DNA of 6,277 nt from contig PBOE01000010.1 of NCBI GenBank assembly GCA_002725275.1, positions 21,456-27,732 of the forward strand, read 5' to 3'. Shown piece after piece: positions 1 to 5,891 of the stretch (the stretch's first letter is position 1; each line of letters begins with the position of its first letter). Source of the DNA: Methanobacteriota archaeon (GTDB lineage: Archaea; Thermoplasmatota; Poseidoniia; Poseidoniales; Poseidoniaceae). The notes beneath the pieces are model-generated. The model saw only the letters and a program-made list of their open reading frames with translations, had not been told where the DNA came from and made no database searches. Position numbers and translations under genes: made by a program.

Positions 1-993
1 GGTGAAGGTTGGGACGCCTCTCGGATCAACGTGCTGGTTGACCTGACCACGGTGACCACGAGCATGAGCATCAATCAGCTTCGAGGTCGGTCGATGCGCC
101 TGGACAAATTGTGGCCTGAAAAGGTGGCCAACAACTGGGACATCGTCTGTCTCGCTGAAGAATTCATCAAAGGGTTTGACGATTACGAGCGGTTTGAGCG
201 AAAACACAAGAACCTCTATGGCGTTTGCGACGATGGTTCTATAGAGAAAGGCGTGGGCCACGTCCACGCTGCCTTCACCGAATTAAAACCCGAAGCGGTC
301 AACGAAGGCATGGGCGTCATCAATCAAGAAATGCTTGAGCGAGCACGTCGCCGCACGGCCTCACGGGACTTGTGGGCCATCGGCACACCCTTCTCTGCTG
401 AGTCCCGAAAAAGTCTGGAGTTCATGCCCGCACAATCGGTGGGTGGGGAGCAGTTTGGATTTGGAAAATTGGCTGACCCGTGGACGGATGAATCGCTGAA
501 CCGTGCCATCATTGAAGCGGTCGCTCTTGGCATGTGGGAGGTCGGTCTGCTGCCAAAATACGCTAAACTGGGCGGTGGTGAACGAGGAGGGGGCTGGTTC
601 AGGTATTACCTTGAAGAGTGCACGGAGGAACAATCGGCGATGTTTGCACAGGCCATCAGCGAGGTCTTCGGCCCCATTGACGGTGCGCGATACGTCATCA
701 GCCGAGCGGCTCGTTTTTTCGACGAGACCTTCCTTTCTCGCCTGCTGCCTGAGGTGCTTGCCAAGTACGTCCGAAAGGAGCGAAAAGAGGTGGTCATGTT
801 CTATCGGGTTCCGTCTTGCCTCGCCGGGAAGAAATCACACGCATCCTGGTTCCAAAAGCACTGGAACAAACTTGTAAGTCCCGGTGAGGCGTTGTACGTT
901 CACAGTCAAGAGGGCAAGAAAGCGATGGCCTTTGCCAAAGCCAACGGCTTGGTCAACCAAACGGTTCAGCATCTCAAAAACGTCTATCTCTGA
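1..993 (+). CDS. SF2 (DEAD/DEAH-type) helicase, C-terminal part, 5' truncated by window edge
   Basis: The frame is open from base 1 to the TGA at 991-993, giving 330 visible residues, so the true start lies outside the window. A GTG at 31 could be mistaken for a start, but it falls inside a conserved helicase block. The fragment opens with GEGWD (residues 1-5), a motif V of superfamily 2 helicases. QLRGRSMR follows at residues 26-33, fitting motif VI (QxxGRxxR) with its arginine finger. Both lie in the second RecA-like domain, so the Walker A and DExH motifs should be upstream. The next stretch (PEKVANNWD, then an FxRKH block near residues 65-69) resembles the tail of large SF2 helicases of the SSL2-like type, which use ATP to remodel nucleic acid. 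The last 230 or so residues form an accessory domain I do not recognise. The substrate cannot be told from this part. The gene converges on sucD with no spacer. Confidence 0.8.
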   Translation, partial: GEGWDASRINVLVDLTTVTTSMSINQLRGRSMRLDKLWPEKVANNWDIVCLAEEFIKGFDDYERFERKHKNLYGVCDDGSIEKGVGHVHAAFTELKPEAVNEGMGVINQEMLERARRRTASRDLWAIGTPFSAESRKSLEFMPAQSVGGEQFGFGKLADPWTDESLNRAIIEAVALGMWEVGLLPKYAKLGGGERGGGWFRYYLEECTEEQSAMFAQAISEVFGPIDGARYVISRAARFFDETFLSRLLPEVLAKYVRKERKEVVMFYRVPSCLAGKKSHASWFQKHWNKLVSPGEALYVHSQEGKKAMAFAKANGLVNQTVQHLKNVYL

Positions 994-1917
994 TCAGCGC
1001 AGGCCAGCGGCCTTCAGGGATTCGAGCAGCACTGCCCCGAGTTCCGACGGGTCTTTGGCGCACGCGATGCCAGCGGCCTCAAAGGCGGCAAACTTCTCCT
1101 CGGCCGTTCCTTTGCCACCGGAGATAATGGCGCCGGCGTGGCCCATGCGCTTGCCGGGCGGAGCGGTCGCGCCAGCGACGAAGCCGACGATTGGCTTGGT
1201 GACGTGTTCAGCGGCCCATGCCGCGGCTTCTTGTTCGGCGTTGCCGCCAATTTCACCGATCATGACGATGGCTTCCGTCTGGTCGTCGGCTTGGAAAGCG
1301 GCGAGGCATTCGATGAAGCCCGTGCCGTTCACGGGGTCGCCGCCGATGCCAACGCACGTGGATTGTCCTTCGTTGATGCTCATCGTTTGAGCGACGGCTT
1401 CGTAGGTGAGCGTGCCGGACTTTGACACGATGCCAATGCGGCCCTTAGCGTGGATGTGGCCGGGCATGATGCCGATCTTGGCGCCGCCTTTGTCGCCCGG
1501 CGTGATGATGCCCGGGCAGTTGGGGCCGATGAGACGAACGCCGGGGCGGTTCTCAACAAAGGCCACGGCCTTCACCATGTCCAGAGTAGGGATTCCTTCG
1601 GTGATGCAGACCACGACGCCCTCGCCCTTGATGGTGTCAAAGGCATCAGCCGCCTCCATGATGGCCTCAGCGGCGAAGGGTGGTGGCACGTAGATGACCG
1701 TGGCGTCGGCGTCGGTTTCCGTGATGGCATCGAACATCGAATCCCAAACGGGGAAGGCCTTGCCCTGAAGCTCCACGGATTGACCGCCCTTGCCGGGGGT
1801 GCAGCCGCCCACGATGTTGGTGCCGTACTCGACCATCTTGTCGGCGTGGAACATGCCTTGTTTGCCCGTGATGCCCTGGACGAGGACCTTGGCATCTTCT
1901 TGAATCCAGATCGCCAT
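994..1917 (-). CDS. sucD: Succinyl-CoA synthetase (ligase), alpha subunit
   Basis: This is the alpha subunit of succinate-CoA ligase, which interconverts succinyl-CoA + NDP + phosphate and succinate + CoA + NTP in the citric acid cycle. Its 307 residues are somewhat longer than the E. coli protein. The N-terminal Rossmann CoA-binding domain shows GITGKQG at 15-21 and YVPPPFAA at 76-83. ITEGIP lies at 105-110 and IGPNCPG at 130-136. In the second domain, SKSGTLTYE occupies 165-173 and GEIGG 221-225. The phosphorylated histidine is H260 in KRMGHAGAI, followed by the GGKGTAEEK loop. All expected catalytic features are present. The ATG at 1915-1917 overlaps the sucC stop by one base (TGATG) and is preceded by a strong GGAGGTG, so translation is probably coupled to sucC and yields equal subunit amounts. 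It ends directly against the helicase stop. Confidence 0.97.
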   Translation of the reverse strand: MAIWIQEDAKVLVQGITGKQGMFHADKMVEYGTNIVGGCTPGKGGQSVELQGKAFPVWDSMFDAITETDADATVIYVPPPFAAEAIMEAADAFDTIKGEGVVVCITEGIPTLDMVKAVAFVENRPGVRLIGPNCPGIITPGDKGGAKIGIMPGHIHAKGRIGIVSKSGTLTYEAVAQTMSINEGQSTCVGIGGDPVNGTGFIECLAAFQADDQTEAIVMIGEIGGNAEQEAAAWAAEHVTKPIVGFVAGATAPPGKRMGHAGAIISGGKGTAEEKFAAFEAAGIACAKDPSELGAVLLESLKAAGLR

Positions 1918-3125
1918 CAGTTTCCACCTCCAATGAGTTCCACGATCTTTTGCGCCCCTTCAGCGAGGTCGTCAGCGGGGTGAATGTTGAGGGTGGATTC
2001 AGCCAAGATGGCCTTCCCTTCATCGACGTTGGTGCCTGCGAGCCGGACCACCAGCGGGACTTCGAGCGAGAGTGCCTCGGTCGCTGCAATCACGCCACGG
2101 GCAATGATATCGCAGCGCATGATTCCGCCGAAGATGTTGACGAGGATGCCTTTCACGTTGGGGTCCTCGAGAATGATGGAAAAGGCGGTCTTGACTTGTT
2201 CCTCGTTGGCACCGCCGCCAACGTCAAGGAAATTCGCCGGTTCGCCGCCGTAGAGCTTGATGACGTCCATGGTGGCCATGGCCAGACCGGCGCCGTTGAC
2301 CAAACAGCCGATGTTGCCGTCGAGTTTGACGTAGGAGAGGCCGGTTTCCTTGGCTCGAATCTCAACGTCTTCCTCTTCGGAGAGGTCGCGCAGGTCGTCC
2401 CAGTTCTTGTGGCGGAATTCAGCGTTCTCGTCAAAGGAAACCTTGGCGTCGAGCGCCACGATGCCGTCGTCGGCCGTTCGAACGAGCGGGTTGATCTCCA
2501 ACATCGCACAGTCGCTGGAGACGAACATGCCGTACATGGAGGTCAGCGCCCTAGCAAAGGCCTTGTGTGCGGCTCCGGTGAGGCCGAGTGCCAAGCCCAG
2601 GTCTCGCTTTTGATAGCCAAGCAGACCGGCGTTCGGGTCAACGGATATCTTGTGAATCTTCTCAGGGGTGGTTTCGGCGACGTGTTCGATGTCCATGCCA
2701 CCCTCGGTGGAGGCCATGATGAGCACGGATTTGTTTTCTCGGTCGACGAGAATGGCGAGGTAGTACTCGTGGGCGATGTCGCAACCGGCTTCCACGTACA
2801 GGTTGCGAACGAGCTTTCCCTCTTCACCGGTTTGGACGGTCACCAGAATGTTTCCAAGGATGTTGGCGGCGTAGGTTTGGACGTCGTCTTTTGAGAAGGC
2901 GATCTTCACACCTCCCTCCATGACGAGGTCGCCGGTGTTCGGGTGGTACAGATCGCCTTTGCCTCGTCCACCGGCGTGAATTTGAGACTTCACGGCCACG
3001 ACTTTGGAGCCCAAGTGGTCGTAAGCGGCCAGCGCTTGGTCGACCGTGGTGCAGTGAACGCCTTCCAGCACGGGCACACCGTGCTGCTTGAGAAGTGCTT
3101 TTCCTTGATACTCGTGAATGTTCAT
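1917..3125 (-). CDS. sucC: Succinyl-CoA synthetase (ADP- or GDP-forming), beta subunit
   Basis: This nucleotide-binding beta subunit partners SucD. It has an ATP-grasp fold at the N-terminus and a CoA-ligase domain at the C-terminus. The ATG at 3123-3125 is chosen because it gives the family's usual opening MNIHEYQGK and has GGAG six bases upstream. An in-frame TTG at 3135-3137 would add only four residues and would destroy that ribosome site. The resulting 402 residues compare with about 388 in E. coli. Visible blocks are [11 protein letters not shown] (46-56, nucleotide binding), LEINPL (209-214, metal ligand region), [11 protein letters not shown] (277-287), NFLDVGGGA (298-306) and [10 protein letters not shown] (330-339, contacts the phosphohistidine site). 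A few extra residues near 185-207 account for part of the extra length. The nucleotide preference (ATP or GTP) cannot be read from sequence with confidence. It is the first gene of the sucCD operon, and its promoter lies in the divergent region before the nucleotidyltransferase. Confidence 0.97.
   Translation of the reverse strand: MNIHEYQGKALLKQHGVPVLEGVHCTTVDQALAAYDHLGSKVVAVKSQIHAGGRGKGDLYHPNTGDLVMEGGVKIAFSKDDVQTYAANILGNILVTVQTGEEGKLVRNLYVEAGCDIAHEYYLAILVDRENKSVLIMASTEGGMDIEHVAETTPEKIHKISVDPNAGLLGYQKRDLGLALGLTGAAHKAFARALTSMYGMFVSSDCAMLEINPLVRTADDGIVALDAKVSFDENAEFRHKNWDDLRDLSEEEDVEIRAKETGLSYVKLDGNIGCLVNGAGLAMATMDVIKLYGGEPANFLDVGGGANEEQVKTAFSIILEDPNVKGILVNIFGGIMRCDIIARGVIAATEALSLEVPLVVRLAGTNVDEGKAILAESTLNIHPADDLAEGAQKIVELIGGGN
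1925..1931 (-). promoter_or_regulatory. Strong Shine-Dalgarno of sucD inside the 3' end of sucC
   Basis: On the - strand GGAGGTG lies seven bases before the sucD ATG. The same bases encode the Gly-Gly-Gly tail of SucC. It fixes the sucD start and shows that this organism uses Shine-Dalgarno initiation at least inside operons. Confidence 0.8.
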
Positions 3126-3131
3126 GCTGCT

Positions 3132-3135
3132 CTCC
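3132..3135 (-). promoter_or_regulatory. Ribosome binding site of sucC
   Basis: On the - strand GGAG is followed by six bases and then the ATG at 3123-3125. It decides the start in favour of this ATG over the upstream TTG, whose codon overlaps the first G of the motif. Confidence 0.65.
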
Positions 3136-3147
3136 AAATGCTTGGAC

Positions 3148-3164
3148 TGAAAGACCGTCTTTCA
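3148..3164. promoter_or_regulatory. Perfect palindrome in the sucC leader/promoter, candidate operator
   Basis: TGAAAGA and its exact complement TCTTTCA flank a 3-base centre (CCG on the + strand), giving a 17-base site with two perfect 7-base arms. It lies 23-39 bases upstream of the sucC ATG and directly downstream of a TATA-like element on the - strand. That is where many archaeal repressors bind to block RNA polymerase. The arms are too short, with too small a loop and no following T-run, for a convincing terminator. Operator function is inferred from symmetry and position only. Confidence 0.4.
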
Positions 3165-3172
3165 ATACTTTG
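3163..3172 (-). promoter_or_regulatory. Possible TATA element of the sucCD operon
   Basis: The - strand reads CAAAGTATTG here, an AT-rich spot in GC-rich surroundings. Its centre is about 43 bases before the sucC ATG. With the usual archaeal distance of 25-27 bases, transcription would start near 3142 and leave a short leader carrying the GGAG site. It is a weak match, and position is the main support. Confidence 0.3.
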
Positions 3173-3194
3173 GAGGGGCAAGTAGCGTGAGGGT

Positions 3195-3226
3195 TTCGGC
3201 GCGGTGTTCATAACATAGGCGCCGAA
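3195..3226. repeat. 8+8 inverted repeat before the nucleotidyltransferase gene
   Basis: TTCGGCGC at 3195-3202 and GCGCCGAA at 3219-3226 are perfect complements separated by 16 bases. The spacer is AT-rich and contains CATAACATA, which could be a TATA element for the + strand gene. The repeat could be a dimer-binding site straddling the promoter or an RNA hairpin in the leader. It ends ten bases before the ATG at 3236. Confidence 0.4.
3209..3217 (+). promoter_or_regulatory. Possible TATA element of the nucleotidyltransferase-tpiA unit
   Basis: CATAACATA is the most AT-rich patch upstream of the + strand unit. Its centre is about 23 bases before the ATG at 3236, so the transcript would be leaderless or nearly so. 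A weak GAAGG seven bases before the ATG is an alternative ribosome site if transcription begins further upstream. The match to a TATA consensus is poor. Confidence 0.25.
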
Positions 3227-3235
3227 GGCCTTGGC

Positions 3236-4252
3236 ATGCAGGTCGTGGTTTTGGCCGGTGGCGTGGGCTCACGGCTGCGACCGTGGACCAACAGCATCCC
3301 CAAACCGCTGTTACCCGTCCTTGACAGGACGCTTCTCGAGCACGTGGTGAGTTCCCTCCCCACCGACATGGTGGATGAAGTGGTGGTTGCCGGTGGGTAC
3401 AAGGTGGATCAGATCAAGGCGTATTTTGACACCGCAGACGTCCCCTTTGACGTCCGCATCGTCCCCGAGGATGAACCGCTTGGTACGGGCGGTGCCCTGG
3501 GGAATTGTCGCGACGTGGTCAGTGGTACGTTTGCTTGCTTCAACGGCGACATCATCTCGTCCTTGGACGCCACTTCTCTGCTGGACATGCACCGGGCCAA
3601 AGGCTCTGTGGGCACGCTCGGTCTTTGGGAAGTTGAAGACCCAACTCGCTTTGGAATCGTGGGCCTCGATGAGACCAACACCATCACCCGGTTCAAAGAA
3701 AAGCCAGCGCCGGAGGAGGTCTTCTCCAACCTCATCAACGCCGGCTCGTACATCTTCGAAGACGACGTGTTTGACTGGATGCCGCAAGGACGCCACTCCA
3801 TCGAGCGTGACGTGTTCCCCAAACTCGCTGCCGAGGGCTTGTTGAGCGGTGTGCCCTTCGAGGGTTATTTCATCGATGCCGGGACGCCAGAGGCTTGGAA
3901 CCTCGCCGTCAAGGCCTCCATTGACCACCGCCGATTCACATCAGGATTTCTCCACGGCTCGGACCCCTCGTGGTTTGCTTCCGAGGCGGCGTTGAAAGGC
4001 ACCACGCCGCTCTCCGCCGTGGTGCACAGCATGGTGGCCAACGGATGCTCCATCGGCGCGTCGGAAGTGACCATGTCCACGTTGCTCAAGGGAGCGAGCA
4101 TCGGGGACGAAGCCCGTCTTCGTTCGTGCTTGGTCGGCGAGGGCGCAGTTGTGGGCAGAGGGTGCGACCTGGACAGCGTGGTGATTGACCACGGTGCTGA
4201 GGTGCCCGACGAAACGGTGCAGAAAGGCGGCACTTGGCCGATGCAGGGATGA
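3236..4252 (+). CDS. Sugar-phosphate nucleotidyltransferase with C-terminal left-handed beta-helix
   Basis: This cytoplasmic enzyme joins a sugar 1-phosphate and an NTP to make an NDP-sugar plus pyrophosphate. Its 338 residues comprise an N-terminal Rossmann-like NTP-transferase domain (about 1-230) and a C-terminal region with hexapeptide-like repeats (about 258-325: CSIG, ASIG, AVVG). The signature LAGGVGSRLRPWT runs from residue 6 to 18, followed by IPKPLLPV at 21-28, whose lysine K23 contacts phosphate. EDEPLGTGGAL occupies 78-88, and FNGDI at 102-106 carries the metal-binding aspartate. FKEKP at 153-157, NAGSYIF at 168-174 and YFIDAGTPEAW at 211-221 complete the family set, so the enzyme looks active. 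This architecture is shared by mannose-1-phosphate guanylyltransferases and archaeal glucose-1-phosphate or GlcNAc-1-phosphate transferases. Sequence alone does not decide the sugar or base, so no symbol is given. It starts at the first ATG before the signature and lies just ahead of tpiA on the same strand. Confidence 0.9.
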   Translation: MQVVVLAGGVGSRLRPWTNSIPKPLLPVLDRTLLEHVVSSLPTDMVDEVVVAGGYKVDQIKAYFDTADVPFDVRIVPEDEPLGTGGALGNCRDVVSGTFACFNGDIISSLDATSLLDMHRAKGSVGTLGLWEVEDPTRFGIVGLDETNTITRFKEKPAPEEVFSNLINAGSYIFEDDVFDWMPQGRHSIERDVFPKLAAEGLLSGVPFEGYFIDAGTPEAWNLAVKASIDHRRFTSGFLHGSDPSWFASEAALKGTTPLSAVVHSMVANGCSIGASEVTMSTLLKGASIGDEARLRSCLVGEGAVVGRGCDLDSVVIDHGAEVPDETVQKGGTWPMQG

Positions 4253-4257
4253 AACCT

Positions 4258-4266
4258 GCTAAATGC
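4258..4266 (+). promoter_or_regulatory. Possible internal TATA element for tpiA
   Basis: GCTAAATGC lies just after the nucleotidyltransferase stop, with its centre about 26 bases before the ATG at 4288. That is the spacing expected for a leaderless archaeal transcript, and it agrees with the lack of a ribosome site before that ATG. The match is short and could be chance. Confidence 0.25.
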
Positions 4267-4287
4267 AAGTGGCGGCCTGCCCCGTTC

Positions 4288-4953
4288 ATGGACCAGCCGA
4301 TGATCGTTGTCAACTTCAAGACTTACGCATCAGCCTCCGGTGAGGCTGCAGAAACGCTGCTCGCCGCCATGGAAGCGCACGCTGACGGCCCTGCCACCTT
4401 GGTCGCCGTCGCTTCCGCCTTTGACTTGGCCACCTTGGCTGAGCGAGCCACCAACGTGGAGGTTTGGTCTCAGCATCTCGACCCGGTAGGGTTGGGCGGG
4501 TTCACCGGATGGCTCGAACCGCAAACGGCGCTCCACCGTGGTGCCAAGGGCTCCATCATCAACCACGCCGAACATAAGGTCGAGTTGGACCACGTGCGTG
4601 CCTTGCTCGCAATGCTCCCCGAGGGCTTCCCCGTCTGTGCTTGTGCCGCCGATGTCGACGAGGCCAAGGCTCTGGCCGAATTGAATCCCACGTACATTGC
4701 CGTGGAACCTCCCGAACTCATCGGCGGCGACGTCTCCGTTACCACCGCTGACCCCGCCATCGTCAGCGACACCGTGGCGGCGGTCAAAGCCGTCAACCCG
4801 AACGTGCGCGTCCTTTGCGGGGCCGGCGTGAAGAACGGCCAGGACGTCGCGAAAGCCCTTGAGTTGGGTGCTGAAGGCGTCCTGCTGGCCAGCGGCGTCA
4901 CCAAGGCCAGCGACGTTCACTCGGTTCTGGCCGATTTGGTCGGTGCTTTGTGA
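4288..4953 (+). CDS. tpiA: Triosephosphate isomerase, archaeal type
   Basis: This enzyme interconverts dihydroxyacetone phosphate and glyceraldehyde 3-phosphate in glycolysis/gluconeogenesis. The chosen ATG gives MDQPMIVVNFKTY, with 221 residues, matching the archaeal form in which the first beta-strand begins within a few residues of the start. In-frame ATGs at 4234 and 4249 (the latter overlapping the upstream stop as ATGA) would add 18 or 13 residues unlike anything in the family. A fourth ATG at 4300 is also possible. Catalytic residues are K11 (NFKTY), H93 (INHAE) and E140 (AVEPPELIGG). The phosphate grippers LCGAGVKNG and GVLLASGVTKA lie near residues 176-184 and 197-207. The residue after the catalytic histidine is Ala where Ser is usual. 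Position 35 bases after the nucleotidyltransferase suggests co-transcription, possibly with its own internal promoter. The 3' end overlaps the convergent - strand gene by 37 bases. Confidence 0.95.
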   Translation: MDQPMIVVNFKTYASASGEAAETLLAAMEAHADGPATLVAVASAFDLATLAERATNVEVWSQHLDPVGLGGFTGWLEPQTALHRGAKGSIINHAEHKVELDHVRALLAMLPEGFPVCACAADVDEAKALAELNPTYIAVEPPELIGGDVSVTTADPAIVSDTVAAVKAVNPNVRVLCGAGVKNGQDVAKALELGAEGVLLASGVTKASDVHSVLADLVGAL

Positions 4954-5864
4954 GGCTCCTGCCGCAGCAGATGTTCCTGAATTCGCTTGGCCTTGGCCAA
5001 CCCCGTCTCCGCCGGGCAACCCTTCCGATGTACGCAACGTTCGCAGGTCCGATGATGAGCGGCCAGCGGAAGCGTGCTCAGGGAAGGATCGGCGTGGGCC
5101 CATCGCGTTAACCAGTTCATCTCTTGGACGTCATGAAGAGCCAACGATCGTGCCTGGTGAAGCGATTGTGGGGTGACTTCGAGGTGGTGCTCGTGCCATC
5201 GGGAACCTCTCCATGCCACCACCTTCATTCGAAACGACCCGGGATCTTCAGGGAAGCCGGTCTGTTGAAGCGCCCAAAGGACGGCGAGCAGGTGCTCCAA
5301 TTGCTGACCCATCGGGTTGGCATGAGGCGTTCGAAATTGAAGTCGAATCAACGTCCATCGGTTTTGATGAAAGACCGCCAAATCCGGCGCAGCATAAAGG
5401 TCCAAGCCATTGAGAGAAACCGGGTCTCGTCGGTCAAAAAATGCCCAGCGTCGTGGCTCGCCGTTGAACAAGGGGCGGAGTGCATGGACGTGCTCAAGCT
5501 GGTTGAGTTGCCGCACGGCCAGCGCAATTTTCTGTTCGCGAAGGAGGTCCGGTAACGTCAACCGTTGCTCTTCCAGCATGTCGCAAACAAGGCGGCTTAG
5601 CGTCCGCTTTGCATACGCTGTCGTCCACACTTTCCGGTCGTAGAGGTCCGCAATTTTTTGCTGCCATGCCGCTCTCATGGCTCGCACCATCACCTCGTCC
5701 ACGGTCCGAGGAGGCTGAGAGCCTCGAGCCGTTCGATCTTTGCGAGGAAGAGGGATTTCTTGTCGGCTCGCGTAGGTCAACGCCCACGCTCGAGGGCAGG
5801 CGCTCATCAGGCGGGAACTGGTTTGACTCCAGTGAGGCGAGAGGGTGTTCATGGCACCGACCAT
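4917..5864 (-). CDS. RecB/Cas4-like PD-(D/E)XK-fold protein with iron-sulfur cysteines, probably lacking nuclease activity
   Basis: The 315-residue protein has the layout of iron-sulfur PD-(D/E)XK nucleases (Cas4, AddB and RecB-like). LSPHWSQTS with SACPRAW (about 8-27) supplies the first cysteine, C23. The other three, C274, C277 and C283, form C-x2-C-x5-C near the C-terminus, the usual split cluster. In between, APDLAVF (D161) followed by RWTLIRLQFRT matches the beta-hairpin carrying the active site. The normal (D/E)-x-K, however, reads Q176-F-R178, from codons CAA, TTT and CGA. The helix after it, starting GQQLEHLLAVLW, fits the conserved QL-type motif of RecB-like domains. So the fold and cluster look kept while the catalytic acid and lysine look lost. 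A DNA-binding or structural role is inferred. The start is uncertain: TTG at 5873, ATG at 5864 or ATG at 5852, none with a clear ribosome site. It follows the membrane protein by 27 bases and overlaps tpiA at the 3' end. Confidence 0.75.
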   Translation of the reverse strand: MVGAMNTLSPHWSQTSSRLMSACPRAWALTYASRQEIPLPRKDRTARGSQPPRTVDEVMVRAMRAAWQQKIADLYDRKVWTTAYAKRTLSRLVCDMLEEQRLTLPDLLREQKIALAVRQLNQLEHVHALRPLFNGEPRRWAFFDRRDPVSLNGLDLYAAPDLAVFHQNRWTLIRLQFRTPHANPMGQQLEHLLAVLWALQQTGFPEDPGSFRMKVVAWRGSRWHEHHLEVTPQSLHQARSLALHDVQEMNWLTRWAHADPSLSTLPLAAHHRTCERCVHRKGCPAETGLAKAKRIQEHLLRQEPHKAPTKSARTE

Positions 5865-5891
5865 CGTGGTCAACGTACATCATGCTCGTGG

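Noticed and set aside
31..33. GTG as the start of the first gene
   Set aside because: The frame is open upstream and the residues before it include GEGWD, a helicase motif that must lie inside the protein.
1950..2894. Long open frame (314 codons) on the + strand opposite sucC
   Set aside because: It is fully antisense to a clearly conserved gene. Its Val/Gly/Asp-rich composition comes from reading GC-rich codons in reverse, and it shows no motif or ribosome site.
3148..3164. Terminator hairpin
   Set aside because: It has 7-base AT-rich arms with a 3-base loop and no T-run on either strand, and it lies upstream of, not after, a gene.
3311..3928. 205-codon open frame on the - strand opposite the nucleotidyltransferase
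   Set aside because: It is antisense to a gene with all family motifs intact and has no recognisable protein features.
4330..5103. 257-codon open frame on the - strand opposite tpiA
   Set aside because: It covers the conserved active-site blocks of tpiA in antisense, has low-complexity composition and runs into the PD-(D/E)XK-like gene in another frame. It is a shadow of the GC bias.
4917..5864. Active Cas4 of a CRISPR system
   Set aside because: The catalytic acid and lysine are missing, and there is no CRISPR repeat or other cas gene in the window.
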